NCBI GenBank assembly: GCA_022837595.1
Contig: JALHFX010000070.1
Coordinates: 1 to 14,125 of the forward strand
Source: Propionibacterium sp.
Lineage (GTDB): Bacteria; Actinomycetota; Actinomycetes; Propionibacteriales; Propionibacteriaceae
DNA length: 14,125 nucleotides
Direction: 5' to 3'
Under the pieces are notes generated by a model. It ran no database searches. It saw nothing but the letters and a program-made list of their open reading frames with translations, and was not told where the DNA came from. Made by a program: the position numbers and the translations under genes. This document shows, piece after piece, positions 1-6,801 of the stretch; position 1 is the stretch's first letter, and each line of letters starts with the position of its first letter.

Positions 1-342
1 GTCGCCTGTTTCCAACCACATCTGTTCAGTCGCACCCGCGACTTCGCAGACGAATTCGGAGAGGCACTATGTCTGGCCGATCTCGTGGTCGTCACCGACA
101 TCTATGCGGCTCGTGAAGAGCCGCTGCCGGGGGTCAGTGGGGCATTGATCGCGGACGCAGTACAGGCCCACGCTGGGCCCGGCCTCGAGGTCCATTACGT
201 ACCCGATAAGAGCGATCTGCCGAGCGTACTGGCAGATCTGGTGCGGGCAGGTGATCTCGTGATGACCCTCGGTGCGGGCGACGTCACTGTGGTTGGGCCA
301 ATGCTGGCCGGACAGTTGGAGAAGCGAGTCAGCCAGGGATGA
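1..342 (+). CDS. murC: UDP-N-acetylmuramate--L-alanine ligase MurC, C-terminal part
   Basis: This is the 3' end of murC, open from the first base (frame 1), 113 residues to the TGA stop. MurC is the cytoplasmic ATP-dependent ligase that adds L-alanine to UDP-N-acetylmuramic acid, the first peptide-stem step of peptidoglycan synthesis. What is seen is the C-terminal Mur-ligase domain: FQPHLFSRTRDF near residues 4-15, then VVTDIYAAREEPLPGVSG, and near the end GDLVMTLGAGDVTVVGP, all typical of MurC rather than MurD/E/F. The N-terminal and ATP-binding domains lie outside the window. Its stop overlaps the ftsQ start (ATGA), so translation of the two is probably coupled. Family assignment is secure; the gene is incomplete only because the window begins inside it. 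Confidence 0.95.
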   Translation, partial: VACFQPHLFSRTRDFADEFGEALCLADLVVVTDIYAAREEPLPGVSGALIADAVQAHAGPGLEVHYVPDKSDLPSVLADLVRAGDLVMTLGAGDVTVVGPMLAGQLEKRVSQG

Positions 343-1067
343 CGGCGACACCGTCCAGCGGGCGTACTGATCTTGGAGCGAAGCTTGATCTGCGCAATAA
401 GACTCAGCGCAGGATACGACGAAGACGCGGCGCGATCGTTGGGGCCGTATTGGTGGTTCTGGCGGTCCTGGCTTGGGTCGTCTTCGCCTCGTCCGCGCTT
501 GAGACTCGTGAGGTTGTGGTCAGCGGAACTCAGCTGACCACACCCGAGGAGATCATATCGACGGCCAAAGTACCGCTCGGCATGCCGCTGACCCGTATCC
601 CTGCCGACTCGATAAGGCAGCGTCTGCTGGCGCTGCCCGAGATCGAGGATGTGGTGCTGCACCGTAACTGGCCCCATGAGCTCGGCATTGAGGTTATTGA
701 GCGGACCATGGTCTACCAACGCATCAACGGTGACAGCTATCAGTGGGTCGACGCGAGTGGCAAGATCTTTCACACTGCTACTGACCCGGTTGAGGGGATT
801 CTCGCCGATACCGCCAGCGATGAGCAGCGGATGTTGGCGGATATCGCGGCCACGGTAGGGGCTTTGCCAACTGATGTCGTTGAGCAGACGAGTCAGATCA
901 GCGCGGCCACTATCGACCAGATTGTCATTGAGTTGGCCGACGGTCGGCAGATCGTCTGGGGTAACTCGGGTCAAGCGGAGTTGAAGGCTGCGCTGTTGCC
1001 GGTCTTGTTGGCTGAACCAGGCACGGTTTTCGATGTCTCATCGCCGGGCCATCCCGCGATCCGCTGA
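339..1067 (+). CDS. ftsQ: Cell division protein FtsQ (POTRA domain)
   Basis: This encodes a 242-residue bitopic membrane protein of the divisome, which links FtsB/FtsL and the septal peptidoglycan synthase to the Z-ring. A basic cytoplasmic tail (KTQRRIRRRR, about residues 21-30) is followed by one hydrophobic segment (about 31-50) and then an extracytoplasmic POTRA domain (about 54-123) that contains TREVVVSGTQLTTPEEI and ends in the usual pattern of a short beta strand with HRNWPHELGIEVIER. A C-terminal FtsQ-type region follows. The ATG overlaps the murC stop by four bases, which fixes the start and implies coupling. The length is normal for actinobacteria. The position between murC and ftsZ, with no ftsA, supports the assignment. 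Confidence 0.93.
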   Translation: MTATPSSGRTDLGAKLDLRNKTQRRIRRRRGAIVGAVLVVLAVLAWVVFASSALETREVVVSGTQLTTPEEIISTAKVPLGMPLTRIPADSIRQRLLALPEIEDVVLHRNWPHELGIEVIERTMVYQRINGDSYQWVDASGKIFHTATDPVEGILADTASDEQRMLADIAATVGALPTDVVEQTSQISAATIDQIVIELADGRQIVWGNSGQAELKAALLPVLLAEPGTVFDVSSPGHPAIR

Positions 1068-1365
1068 TGACGCGAGCTCGATTCGACCTCAACCTTCGAC
1101 CTGTACTTGAGGCTATTCAGCTTTGGGCGTGTCTTGTGTAGGGGCAGGTCGGATTGCTTTAGCACGCTCAACTGAGGGGTGACTGGGCCGGTAAGTACGG
1201 CTTCGCGGCACCTCTAGCTGTGAGGGTGGCGGCATTGTTCGGGCTGACAGGGCAGAATAGGTCCAGCCGTAAGCTTGAGATGATCTGCTTGGCGGTAGAA
1301 GACGAGCCGAACGAGCGAAGAGATAGATCGGTGCCTTGGGCACTGGCAGGGAATGGGGCGGACTG
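1068..1365. other. Long ftsQ-ftsZ gap, probable ftsZ regulatory region
   Basis: There is no convincing gene in these 298 bases; the open frames on either strand look like nothing known. An inverted repeat CCTCAA (1087-1092) / TTGAGG (1107-1112), with a 14-base loop, lies just after ftsQ. In Streptomyces the equivalent gap is known to carry several ftsZ promoters, so a promoter role is likely. I cannot pick a convincing -35/-10 pair here: the best try, TTGAGA at 1275-1280 with TAGAAG at 1296-1301, has a short 15-base spacer. Confidence 0.5.
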
Positions 1366-2556
1366 GTGGCCACTGCATCGCAGAACTACTTGGCAGTCAT
1401 CAAGGTGGTTGGTGTTGGCGGCGGAGGTGTCAACGCTGTCAACCGGATGATCGAATCGGGTCTCAAGGGCGTTGAATTCATCGCGGTCAATACCGACGCA
1501 CAGGCTTTGCTGATGAGCGATGCCGATGTCAAACTCGATATTGGTCGTGATCTGACCCGCGGGCTGGGTGCCGGCGCCGATCCTGAGAAGGGACGCCAGG
1601 CCGCCGAGGATCATGCCGATCAGATCGAGGACGCGCTGAAGGGCGCGGACATGGTTTTCGTCACCGCCGGTGAGGGCGGTGGCACCGGTACCGGTGGTGC
1701 GCCGGTGGTCGCGAAGATCGCCCGTTCGCTCGGTGCGCTGACGATCGGTGTCGTGACCCGTCCGTTCTCCTTCGAGGGGCGCCGCCGCGCTAATCAGGCG
1801 GAATCGGGCATTCTTACCCTTGCCGACGAGGTCGATACCTTGATCGTCATTCCCAATGACAAATTGCTCCAGATGACCGATGTCCGCGTCGCCATCTTGG
1901 ATGCCTTCAAACAGGCCGATCAGGTGTTGATGCAAGGCGTCTCCGGTATCACCGATCTGATCACCACCCCTGGTCTGATCAATCTCGACTTCGCGGACGT
2001 CAAGTCGGTCATGAGCAACGCCGGCTCGGCCTTAATGGGTATCGGATCGGCGCGCGGAGACGATCGTGCCCGTGAGGCGGCCGAACAAGCGATCTCCAGC
2101 CCGCTGCTGGAAGCCAGCGTCGATGGCGCCCGCGGGGTGCTGCTGTCTATCGCCGGCGGATCCGACCTGGGTCTCTTCGAGGTCAGTGAGGCTGCGAATC
2201 TGATCGAGCAGGCTGCTCACGAGGAAGCGAACATCATCTTCGGTACTGTCATCGATGATGCGCTCGGCGACGAGGTGCGCGTCACCGTCATTGCCGCCGG
2301 CTTCGACTCCGGTCATCCGACTCCCAGGCCGAAGCCGGCAGTCGCTGCTCAACCGAAGCCCGAACCGCGGCCTGCGGCCAAGGCTGAGCCGATGGTCAGC
2401 CGGGCAACCGAGCAACGACGGTTCACCCCGAACCCTGATCCTGTCGACGACGACCGCAACGAGCCGACACATGTGGGCAGACATTCGGTCACCCCGGTGG
2501 CCACCCCGGCCTATGACGAGGACGACGGGCTGGACATTCCCGACTTCATGAAGTGA
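1366..2556 (+). CDS. ftsZ: Cell division GTPase FtsZ
   Basis: FtsZ is the tubulin-like GTPase that polymerises into the cytoplasmic Z-ring at midcell. With the GTG start at 1366 the protein has 396 residues. The GTP-binding core shows VGVGGGGVNAVNRM (about residues 15-28), the tubulin signature GGGTGTGG (about 104-111) and the T7 catalytic loop NLDFADVKSVM (from residue 206). A Pro/Ala-rich linker follows, and the C-terminal tail LDIPDFMK is the conserved peptide bound by SepF and other partners. I chose the GTG because VATASQNYLAVIKVVG matches the usual actinobacterial N-terminus; an in-frame TTG at 1336 would add ten atypical residues. Purine-rich GGGGCGG lies just before the start. pgeF follows after 7 bases. 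No unusual residues were seen. Confidence 0.97.
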   Translation: MATASQNYLAVIKVVGVGGGGVNAVNRMIESGLKGVEFIAVNTDAQALLMSDADVKLDIGRDLTRGLGAGADPEKGRQAAEDHADQIEDALKGADMVFVTAGEGGGTGTGGAPVVAKIARSLGALTIGVVTRPFSFEGRRRANQAESGILTLADEVDTLIVIPNDKLLQMTDVRVAILDAFKQADQVLMQGVSGITDLITTPGLINLDFADVKSVMSNAGSALMGIGSARGDDRAREAAEQAISSPLLEASVDGARGVLLSIAGGSDLGLFEVSEAANLIEQAAHEEANIIFGTVIDDALGDEVRVTVIAAGFDSGHPTPRPKPAVAAQPKPEPRPAAKAEPMVSRATEQRRFTPNPDPVDDDRNEPTHVGRHSVTPVATPAYDEDDGLDIPDFMK

Positions 2557-2563
2557 GTCCGGC

Positions 2564-3334
2564 GTGTTCGACACGTTCATTGATCCCCTCACCAACCAAG
2601 GCGTGGGTGTGGCATTCACCGATCGACTGGGCGGGGTATCGCAGGGCTCGCTGTCTTCGTTGAATCTGGGTCGTAGTGATCTGGACGAGTTGCCGAATTT
2701 GCGCGCCAATATGGCTTCGGTGCGCAGGGCAGCCGGATTCACTCGCATCGCTGCTGTGCATCAGGTACATGGCACGAACGTGCACCTGACAGACGGAGAC
2801 GGACGAGACTGGTCGGCAGACGCTTGGATCGGCGACGAAGCACTCGGCGCAAACCAACTGCCCGTAGCGGACGCGATCGTCTCGACGATACGAGGCTTGG
2901 CATTGATGGTCCGCGTTGCCGATTGTGTCCCGGTAGCGCTGGCAGACCAGGATCGTGGGGTCATCGCCTGCGCACACGCGGGACGCGTGGGGTTGTTGTC
3001 CGGTGTGCTGCCCGCCACTGTGGCAGCGATGCGCGATCTTGGCGCTCAACGGCTCACGGCGTGGATAGGCCCACATATCTGTGGCGCCTGTTACGAGGTG
3101 CCCACTCAGATGGCGTCCGAAGCAGCGGCGCAGATACCTGAGTGCGCGTCGGTGACCACTTGGAAAACCCCGGCCATTGATCTGGGCGCCGGCGTCGTCG
3201 CCCAGCTGAAGGAGCTGAACGTAACGGTACATCGCGTCGATCCATGCACGCTCAGCACACCGAGTCTCTTCTCCCATCGCGGTGACGGTTCGGGCGCCGG
3301 TCGGCAAGTCGGCATGGTTTGGCTCCCAAATTGA
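2564..3334 (+). CDS. pgeF: Purine nucleoside phosphorylase / laccase-domain protein (YfiH, PgeF family)
   Basis: This 256-residue protein belongs to the Cu/Zn-dependent YfiH family, long called polyphenol oxidases or laccases. Family members have been shown to act on purine nucleosides, and E. coli PgeF edits peptidoglycan precursors that carry L-Ser. The metal ligands are present: HQVHGTNVH, VADCVPVAL and AHAGRVGLLSG, followed by IGPHICGACYEV and SLFSHRGDG. The usual AHAGWRG motif reads AHAGRVG here; the metal-binding His is retained. The start is GTG, 7 bases after the ftsZ stop, so the gene is likely co-transcribed and perhaps translationally coupled. In many actinobacteria it is followed by yggS, but here the next gene is sepF. 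The family is certain; the physiological substrate in this organism is inferred. Confidence 0.92.
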   Translation: MFDTFIDPLTNQGVGVAFTDRLGGVSQGSLSSLNLGRSDLDELPNLRANMASVRRAAGFTRIAAVHQVHGTNVHLTDGDGRDWSADAWIGDEALGANQLPVADAIVSTIRGLALMVRVADCVPVALADQDRGVIACAHAGRVGLLSGVLPATVAAMRDLGAQRLTAWIGPHICGACYEVPTQMASEAAAQIPECASVTTWKTPAIDLGAGVVAQLKELNVTVHRVDPCTLSTPSLFSHRGDGSGAGRQVGMVWLPN

Positions 3335-3442
3335 TCGGATATCGGGCGTGTCGCGCGTTGATCTTCGCCGTCTTCGACCATTCGCCCGGTAGGCTCAAGC
3401 CGTTGCGGAATCACTCATCGGTCGAGCGTGAAAGGGTTACCA

Positions 3443-3946
3443 ATGGCGCAGGGCATTCGGAAAGCGGCCGCCTGGCTCGGACTGGTTCGTGATGAGGAAG
3501 ATGAGCGCTACGGCGATGACGTCGAGCAGTTCAGTGAGCCGATCTATGGTTACGACCGGCCTGAGGAGGTATCGACCGTGACACCGATCAACCGTCGCGT
3601 GGGCCAGTCCGATCACTATCACGAGACTGCTGCCGGCGACTCTCACCAGGCCGAGCCGATCAAGGCCGACCTCGGACGCATCATCACGGTCCACCCGCGG
3701 GCTTTCAACGAGGCTCGCACCATCGGTGAGCACTTCCGCGATGGTGTGCCGGTGATCATGAACCTGACCGACATGGAGGATTCCGACGCACGTCGGCTGA
3801 TTGATTTCGGTGCCGGACTGATCTTTGGTTTGCGTGGCACGATAGAGCGTGTGACCAGCAAGGTCTTCTTGCTGTCGCCGAATAACGTTAACGTGACCGC
3901 CGAAGATAAAGAACGCATCAAGGGCGGTTTCTTCAATCAGAGTTGA
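3443..3946 (+). CDS. sepF: Z-ring membrane anchor SepF
   Basis: SepF binds the FtsZ tail and tethers the Z-ring to the membrane; in actinobacteria, which lack FtsA, it is the main anchor. The 167-residue protein starts with an amphipathic membrane-binding segment (MAQGIRKAAAWLGLV), continues with an acidic variable linker, and ends with the SepF core domain from about residue 75 (GRIITVHPRAFNEAR, then VPVIMNLTDMEDSDARRLID, then GTIERVTSKVFLLSPNNV). I chose the ATG at 3443 because AAAGGG (3431-3436) lies 6 bases upstream; a GTG at 3428 would add five residues before the helix. A TANNNT box, TAGGCT at 3390-3395, lies in the 108-base gap upstream, but it has no clear -35. yggT follows after 12 bases. 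Confidence 0.94.
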   Translation: MAQGIRKAAAWLGLVRDEEDERYGDDVEQFSEPIYGYDRPEEVSTVTPINRRVGQSDHYHETAAGDSHQAEPIKADLGRIITVHPRAFNEARTIGEHFRDGVPVIMNLTDMEDSDARRLIDFGAGLIFGLRGTIERVTSKVFLLSPNNVNVTAEDKERIKGGFFNQS

Positions 3947-3958
3947 GGTTTCTCGTAG

Positions 3959-4249
3959 ATGCAGACTGTCGGCTGGCTCTTATATATGCTGCTCCAGATC
4001 TACATCTGGCTGCTTCTTGCGCGCATGGTGATCAGCTGGATCCCGATGTTTGCGCCGCGTTGGCGTCCACGTGGGATTCTCGCTTCTCTCTTCGAAGTCG
4101 TCTATTCGTTGACCGATCCACCAATCCGAGCGTTCCGTAAGATCATCCCTCCGCTCAATCTCGGGGGAGTAAGTCTCGACATCGCCTTTATGGCAGTTTT
4201 GATCGTGATCTTTGTGCTACAGCGGGTGATCATCAGTGTTTTCTTCTGA
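3959..4249 (+). CDS. yggT: YggT/YlmG family small membrane protein
   Basis: This is a 96-residue integral membrane protein with two hydrophobic segments. The first, about residues 3-24, is followed by ISWIPMFAPRW; the second, near the C-terminus, begins around LDIAFMAVLIVIFVL. Between them lie SLTDPPIRAFRKIIPP and the family pattern of a Gly-rich turn before the second helix. YggT/YlmG proteins sit beside sepF in Gram-positive bacteria and affect nucleoid or septum organisation, but their molecular role is poorly defined. The gene starts 12 bases after the sepF stop. The GAGG that overlaps the sepF stop (3945-3948) is its likely ribosome binding site, so the two are probably coupled. Confidence 0.9.
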   Translation: MQTVGWLLYMLLQIYIWLLLARMVISWIPMFAPRWRPRGILASLFEVVYSLTDPPIRAFRKIIPPLNLGGVSLDIAFMAVLIVIFVLQRVIISVFF

Positions 4250-4419
4250 ATCGATTGCCGACTGCGCCTGTATTATGCATGCTGATCAGGCGTCTTAGTG
4301 CGCTATAGAGTAACCTGAACAAAGTCACAAGTGTGCCCCCGCGCACGCAAAGACGGAAACACAAGGTCGGGCTACCGTGGCTCGTCCTGACAATTGAGCC
4401 TGCTGATCTGGAGTAAGAG

Positions 4420-5616
4420 ATGACTCTGTCCCTCGATGAGGTCCGCAATATCCGCTTCCCGATGGCGCGCAAGCCAAGCGAGGACGGCTACCGTGCCAGC
4501 GCGGTCGACAATTTCATGGACAAGCTGGAAATCAGTTACGCCCAGCTAACCGAGGAACTCGAACAGCTGCGTGGCGCCAGTTCTGCGGTTTCGGGCGAGG
4601 CTGATGAGGCGTTGCGCAGCGAGTTGGAAGATGCGCGAGCCGAATCCAGTCGGCTGGGCGCCGAGTTGGAGTCTTTGCGTAATCAGTACGCGACAGTCGA
4701 GACCTCGAGTGGTCAGCTGCAGCAGGAGAATGAGCGTCTGAACGGCGAGGTCAACCAGCTGCGCGGTCAACTGGACGAGTTGCGCACCAGCAGTGACTTG
4801 TCGAAGACCGGTGGTGAGCAGCTGCGCACTGAGAACGAGAGCCTTCACCGTCAGCTGGAAGAACTGCGCAATCAGCTGAACCAGGCGGAGCAGGAGCGTG
4901 CGGCCGCTCAACAGCAGCTGGAGGCAGCTCGGCAGGCTGAGACCGCAGCTCCTCGCGTGGTCTCCGATGGTTCTGACGAGGACGTCCGCATGATCCGCGT
5001 CACCACCAGCGCCGAGGCAAGCTCATCGGTCGTCCGGTTGGTCCAATTGGCCACCGATCAGGCGGAGACGCTACTCGCCGATGCCGACACCGAAGCGCGT
5101 CGTCGGGTTGCCGAGGCGACCAGCCAGGCAGAGCGCACGACCGCAGAGGCCCGTGCCCGCGCCGAGCAACTCGATCACGAGTCGCGCACCCGCGCCGAGC
5201 AACTCGATCGCGAATCCAATGCTCGTGCCGAGCAGCTTGAGCGCGAATCCAACGCTCGTGCCGAGCAACTGGACACCGAGACCCGCGAGCAGGCGGATCG
5301 GATCTTGGGGGAGGCGCGTGGTCGTGCCGACCGGCTGGATGTCGAGGTCCGCGAGCGGCGCAGCGATCTGTTCGCCGCTCTCGAGAGCGATCGGGATCTT
5401 CTGGTCGACCGGGTCAACCAGCTGCGTGACTACGAGGAGAACTACCGCCGGACATTCACGGGCTTCCTGCAGTCGCAGATCGATCAGCTGGGACAGGCCG
5501 TGCTGAGCCCGGCACAACGCCCGGACACCGACGCACTCTACGGGCTTGGTCAACCGGAGGTTTCCACCCCGCGGCTCGACGCGTTGGTCAACGAAACCCG
5601 CAACGAGCTTAACTGA
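4420..5616 (+). CDS. divIVA: Polar growth / septum-site coiled-coil protein DivIVA (Wag31)
   Basis: DivIVA marks negatively curved membrane at poles and septa and recruits the peptidoglycan machinery for polar growth in actinobacteria. The 398-residue protein has the DivIVA N-terminal membrane-binding domain (MTLSLDEVRNIRFPMARK, then GYRASAVDNFMDKLE). A long Gln/Glu-rich coiled coil follows (about residues 40-170), then a short linker with IRVTTSAEASSSVVRLVQLA, and a second coiled coil (about 210-350) that includes four 11-residue repeats. The length matches Streptomyces-type DivIVA and is well above mycobacterial Wag31 (about 260). GGAG at 4410-4413, 6 bases from the ATG, is a good ribosome binding site. 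The 170-base gap upstream probably holds its own promoter (TATAGA at 4304-4309 is a weak -10 candidate). Confidence 0.95.
   Translation: MTLSLDEVRNIRFPMARKPSEDGYRASAVDNFMDKLEISYAQLTEELEQLRGASSAVSGEADEALRSELEDARAESSRLGAELESLRNQYATVETSSGQLQQENERLNGEVNQLRGQLDELRTSSDLSKTGGEQLRTENESLHRQLEELRNQLNQAEQERAAAQQQLEAARQAETAAPRVVSDGSDEDVRMIRVTTSAEASSSVVRLVQLATDQAETLLADADTEARRRVAEATSQAERTTAEARARAEQLDHESRTRAEQLDRESNARAEQLERESNARAEQLDTETREQADRILGEARGRADRLDVEVRERRSDLFAALESDRDLLVDRVNQLRDYEENYRRTFTGFLQSQIDQLGQAVLSPAQRPDTDALYGLGQPEVSTPRLDALVNETRNELN
5158..5289 (+). repeat. Four tandem 33-bp (11-residue) repeats inside divIVA
   Basis: Four in-frame units, at 5158-5190, 5191-5223, 5224-5256 and 5257-5289, encode RAEQLDHESRT, RAEQLDRESNA, RAEQLERESNA and RAEQLDTETRE. 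The 11-residue period is a hendecad, which forms a coiled coil with less supercoil than a heptad. Units 2 and 3 are nearly identical in DNA, which suggests recent tandem duplication. Confidence 0.9.
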
Positions 5617-5631
5617 CCGCTAAGCCAGGCT

Positions 5632-5677
5632 AAGGCCCGGCGTCTCCGCACCTCGATAGTGCCGGGCGCCGGGTCTT
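5632..5677 (+). terminator. Candidate intrinsic terminator after divIVA
   Basis: An 11-bp stem pairs 5632-5642 (AAGGCCCGGCG) with 5667-5677 (CGCCGGGTCTT), with one G-T wobble and a 24-base loop. The 3' arm ends in CTT and runs into TGATT, so the U-tract is weak. It lies 15 bases after the divIVA stop and before a separate promoter, which fits a transcription boundary. Confidence 0.5.
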
Positions 5678-5764
5678 TGATTGGGCTCATAGAGTCACCG
5701 TTCCGTGGGCGATCCGCCCGTCCTTGGCTATCCGAGCGAGTTCGAGCGGGCTCGGAGTTCGTGG

Positions 5765-5792
5765 TTGCACAACCAGCGCTGAGGTGTACACT
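5765..5792 (+). promoter_or_regulatory. Sigma-70-type promoter for traR/dksA-lspA-rluD
   Basis: The -35 TTGCAC (5765-5770) and -10 TACACT (5787-5792) are separated by 16 bases, and a TG precedes the -10. The predicted start of transcription is near 5799, which leaves a roughly 20-base leader that carries AGGAGA before the ATG at 5819. This is the best-looking promoter in the window. Confidence 0.65.
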
Positions 5793-5818
5793 GCCCGCAA
5801 TACCTACGAGGAGAATTG

Positions 5819-6247
5819 ATGGCTACCACCAAACCTGCGGACAAGGCGGTACCCATCGCTATGCCGGTTCTCGACGGAGAAGACCCGTGGACCGCCGAAG
5901 AAGTGGCGGAGGTTCGCGCAGAATTGGTCGCCGAACGTGATCGCTTGCGTGCGGCCGTTGCTCAGGCAGAGGCCGAATTGGCCGAACGCATGACAGAAGG
6001 CAGCGATGGTGCCGGTCGGGACCCAGCCGACGTCGGTTCGTCAAATTTTGAACGCGATCAGGAGCTGTCGCTGCACAACAACCAGCGCAAGATGCTCGAC
6101 CAAACCGAGCAAGCTGTCAGGGCTTTAGAGGCGGGCACCTACGGGTACTGCGAGAACTGCGGCAAACCTATCGGCAAGGCTCGGTTGGAGGCTTTCCCGC
6201 GCGCCACGATGTGTGTGGCCTGCAAACAACGGCAGGAACGGCGATAA
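5819..6247 (+). CDS. TraR/DksA family zinc-finger protein
   Basis: This 142-residue protein resembles the actinobacterial DksA/TraR regulators, which reach into the RNA polymerase secondary channel through a coiled-coil hairpin. The helical part spans about residues 20-100 (EEVAEVRAELVAERDRLRAA, then SSNFERDQELSLHNNQ). The C-terminal zinc finger has four cysteines at C111, C114, C132 and C135 (CENCGKPIG and CVACKQRQERR). I chose the ATG at 5819 because AGGAGA (5809-5814) is well placed; a TTG just before it would add one residue. It heads an apparent operon with lspA and rluD, as in Streptomyces, where ileS usually lies upstream. Direct binding to polymerase or ppGpp is not shown by sequence. 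Confidence 0.88.
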   Translation: MATTKPADKAVPIAMPVLDGEDPWTAEEVAEVRAELVAERDRLRAAVAQAEAELAERMTEGSDGAGRDPADVGSSNFERDQELSLHNNQRKMLDQTEQAVRALEAGTYGYCENCGKPIGKARLEAFPRATMCVACKQRQERR

Positions 6248-6256
6248 CCGCTTCGG

Positions 6257-6285
6257 CTCCCCAGCCCAGCAAGGTAGCTGGGGAG
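6257..6285 (+). promoter_or_regulatory. Hairpin that covers the lspA ribosome binding site
   Basis: A perfect 9-bp stem pairs CTCCCCAGC (6257-6265) with GCTGGGGAG (6277-6285) around an 11-base loop. The last six bases of the 3' arm, GGGGAG (6280-6285), are the lspA Shine-Dalgarno sequence. No T-run follows, so it does not look like an intrinsic terminator. Ribosomes finishing traR stop at 6247, close to the base of the stem. Confidence 0.6.
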
Positions 6286-6291
6286 AACACG

Positions 6292-6801
6292 TTGCCCCGG
6301 GTGCTGAGTGGAGCTACCAGCACCACACCGGCACCCGGACCGTTCCGCATTCTGATGGCGGTGATGGTGCCACTGCTATATCTGCTGGATCAGTTGACCA
6401 AGCAGCTGGCGTTATCGGAGCTGACCGTGGGCCGGCCGGTCGAGGTCATCCCCGGTTTGCTCTGGTGGTCACTCCATTTCAATCCCGGCGCCGCATTCAG
6501 TATGGGAACGCAGTTCACCGTTGCGATCTCATTGCTCTCTGTGGTCGTATTTGCGGCATTACTGCTCATCGTGGCGCCCAGGGTGCGTAGCTGGTTGACT
6601 GCGATAGCAGTTGGCTGGTTGATGGCCGGGGTCGCGGGTAACCTGACTGATCGGCTTTTCCGTGAACCGGGACCTCTTCGCGGCTACGTGGTGGACTTCA
6701 TCGCGGTGCGTGGTTTCGCGATCTTCAACGTTGCAGATATGTGCATCACGGGGGCAGCCATCCTGCTGATAGTTTGGTCGATCCGTTCGGAGCGTCGCTG
6801 A
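6292..6801 (+). CDS. lspA: Lipoprotein signal peptidase (signal peptidase II)
   Basis: LspA is the membrane aspartyl protease that removes signal peptides from diacylglyceryl-modified prolipoproteins. With the TTG start at 6292 the protein has 169 residues and four hydrophobic segments. Conserved boxes are LLDQLTKQLA (D33), FNPGAAFSMG (from N64), GVAGNLTDRLF (catalytic D120) and the box YVVDFIAVRGFAIFNVADM (catalytic D149). The TTG was chosen because GGGGAG lies 6 bases upstream; GTG at 6301 is an alternative with poorer spacing, and a frame open back to GTG 6211 would overlap traR. Its stop shares one base with the rluD ATG, so the two are coupled. Confidence 0.93.
   Translation: MPRVLSGATSTTPAPGPFRILMAVMVPLLYLLDQLTKQLALSELTVGRPVEVIPGLLWWSLHFNPGAAFSMGTQFTVAISLLSVVVFAALLLIVAPRVRSWLTAIAVGWLMAGVAGNLTDRLFREPGPLRGYVVDFIAVRGFAIFNVADMCITGAAILLIVWSIRSERR

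Noticed and set aside
1113..1935. Minus-strand open frames opposite the ftsQ-ftsZ spacer and ftsZ
   Set aside because: They have no family resemblance and are shadows of the ftsZ reading frame or chance openings in the spacer.
4250..4419. Confident divIVA promoter
   Set aside because: TATAGA (4304-4309) and the overlapping TAGAGT are plausible -10 boxes, but no acceptable -35 lies at the right distance, so it was mentioned only inside the divIVA entry.
6248..6291. Intrinsic terminator between traR and lspA
   Set aside because: The stem is strong but is followed by AACACG and not by a T-run, and its 3' arm is the lspA ribosome binding site, so a translation-control hairpin is more likely.
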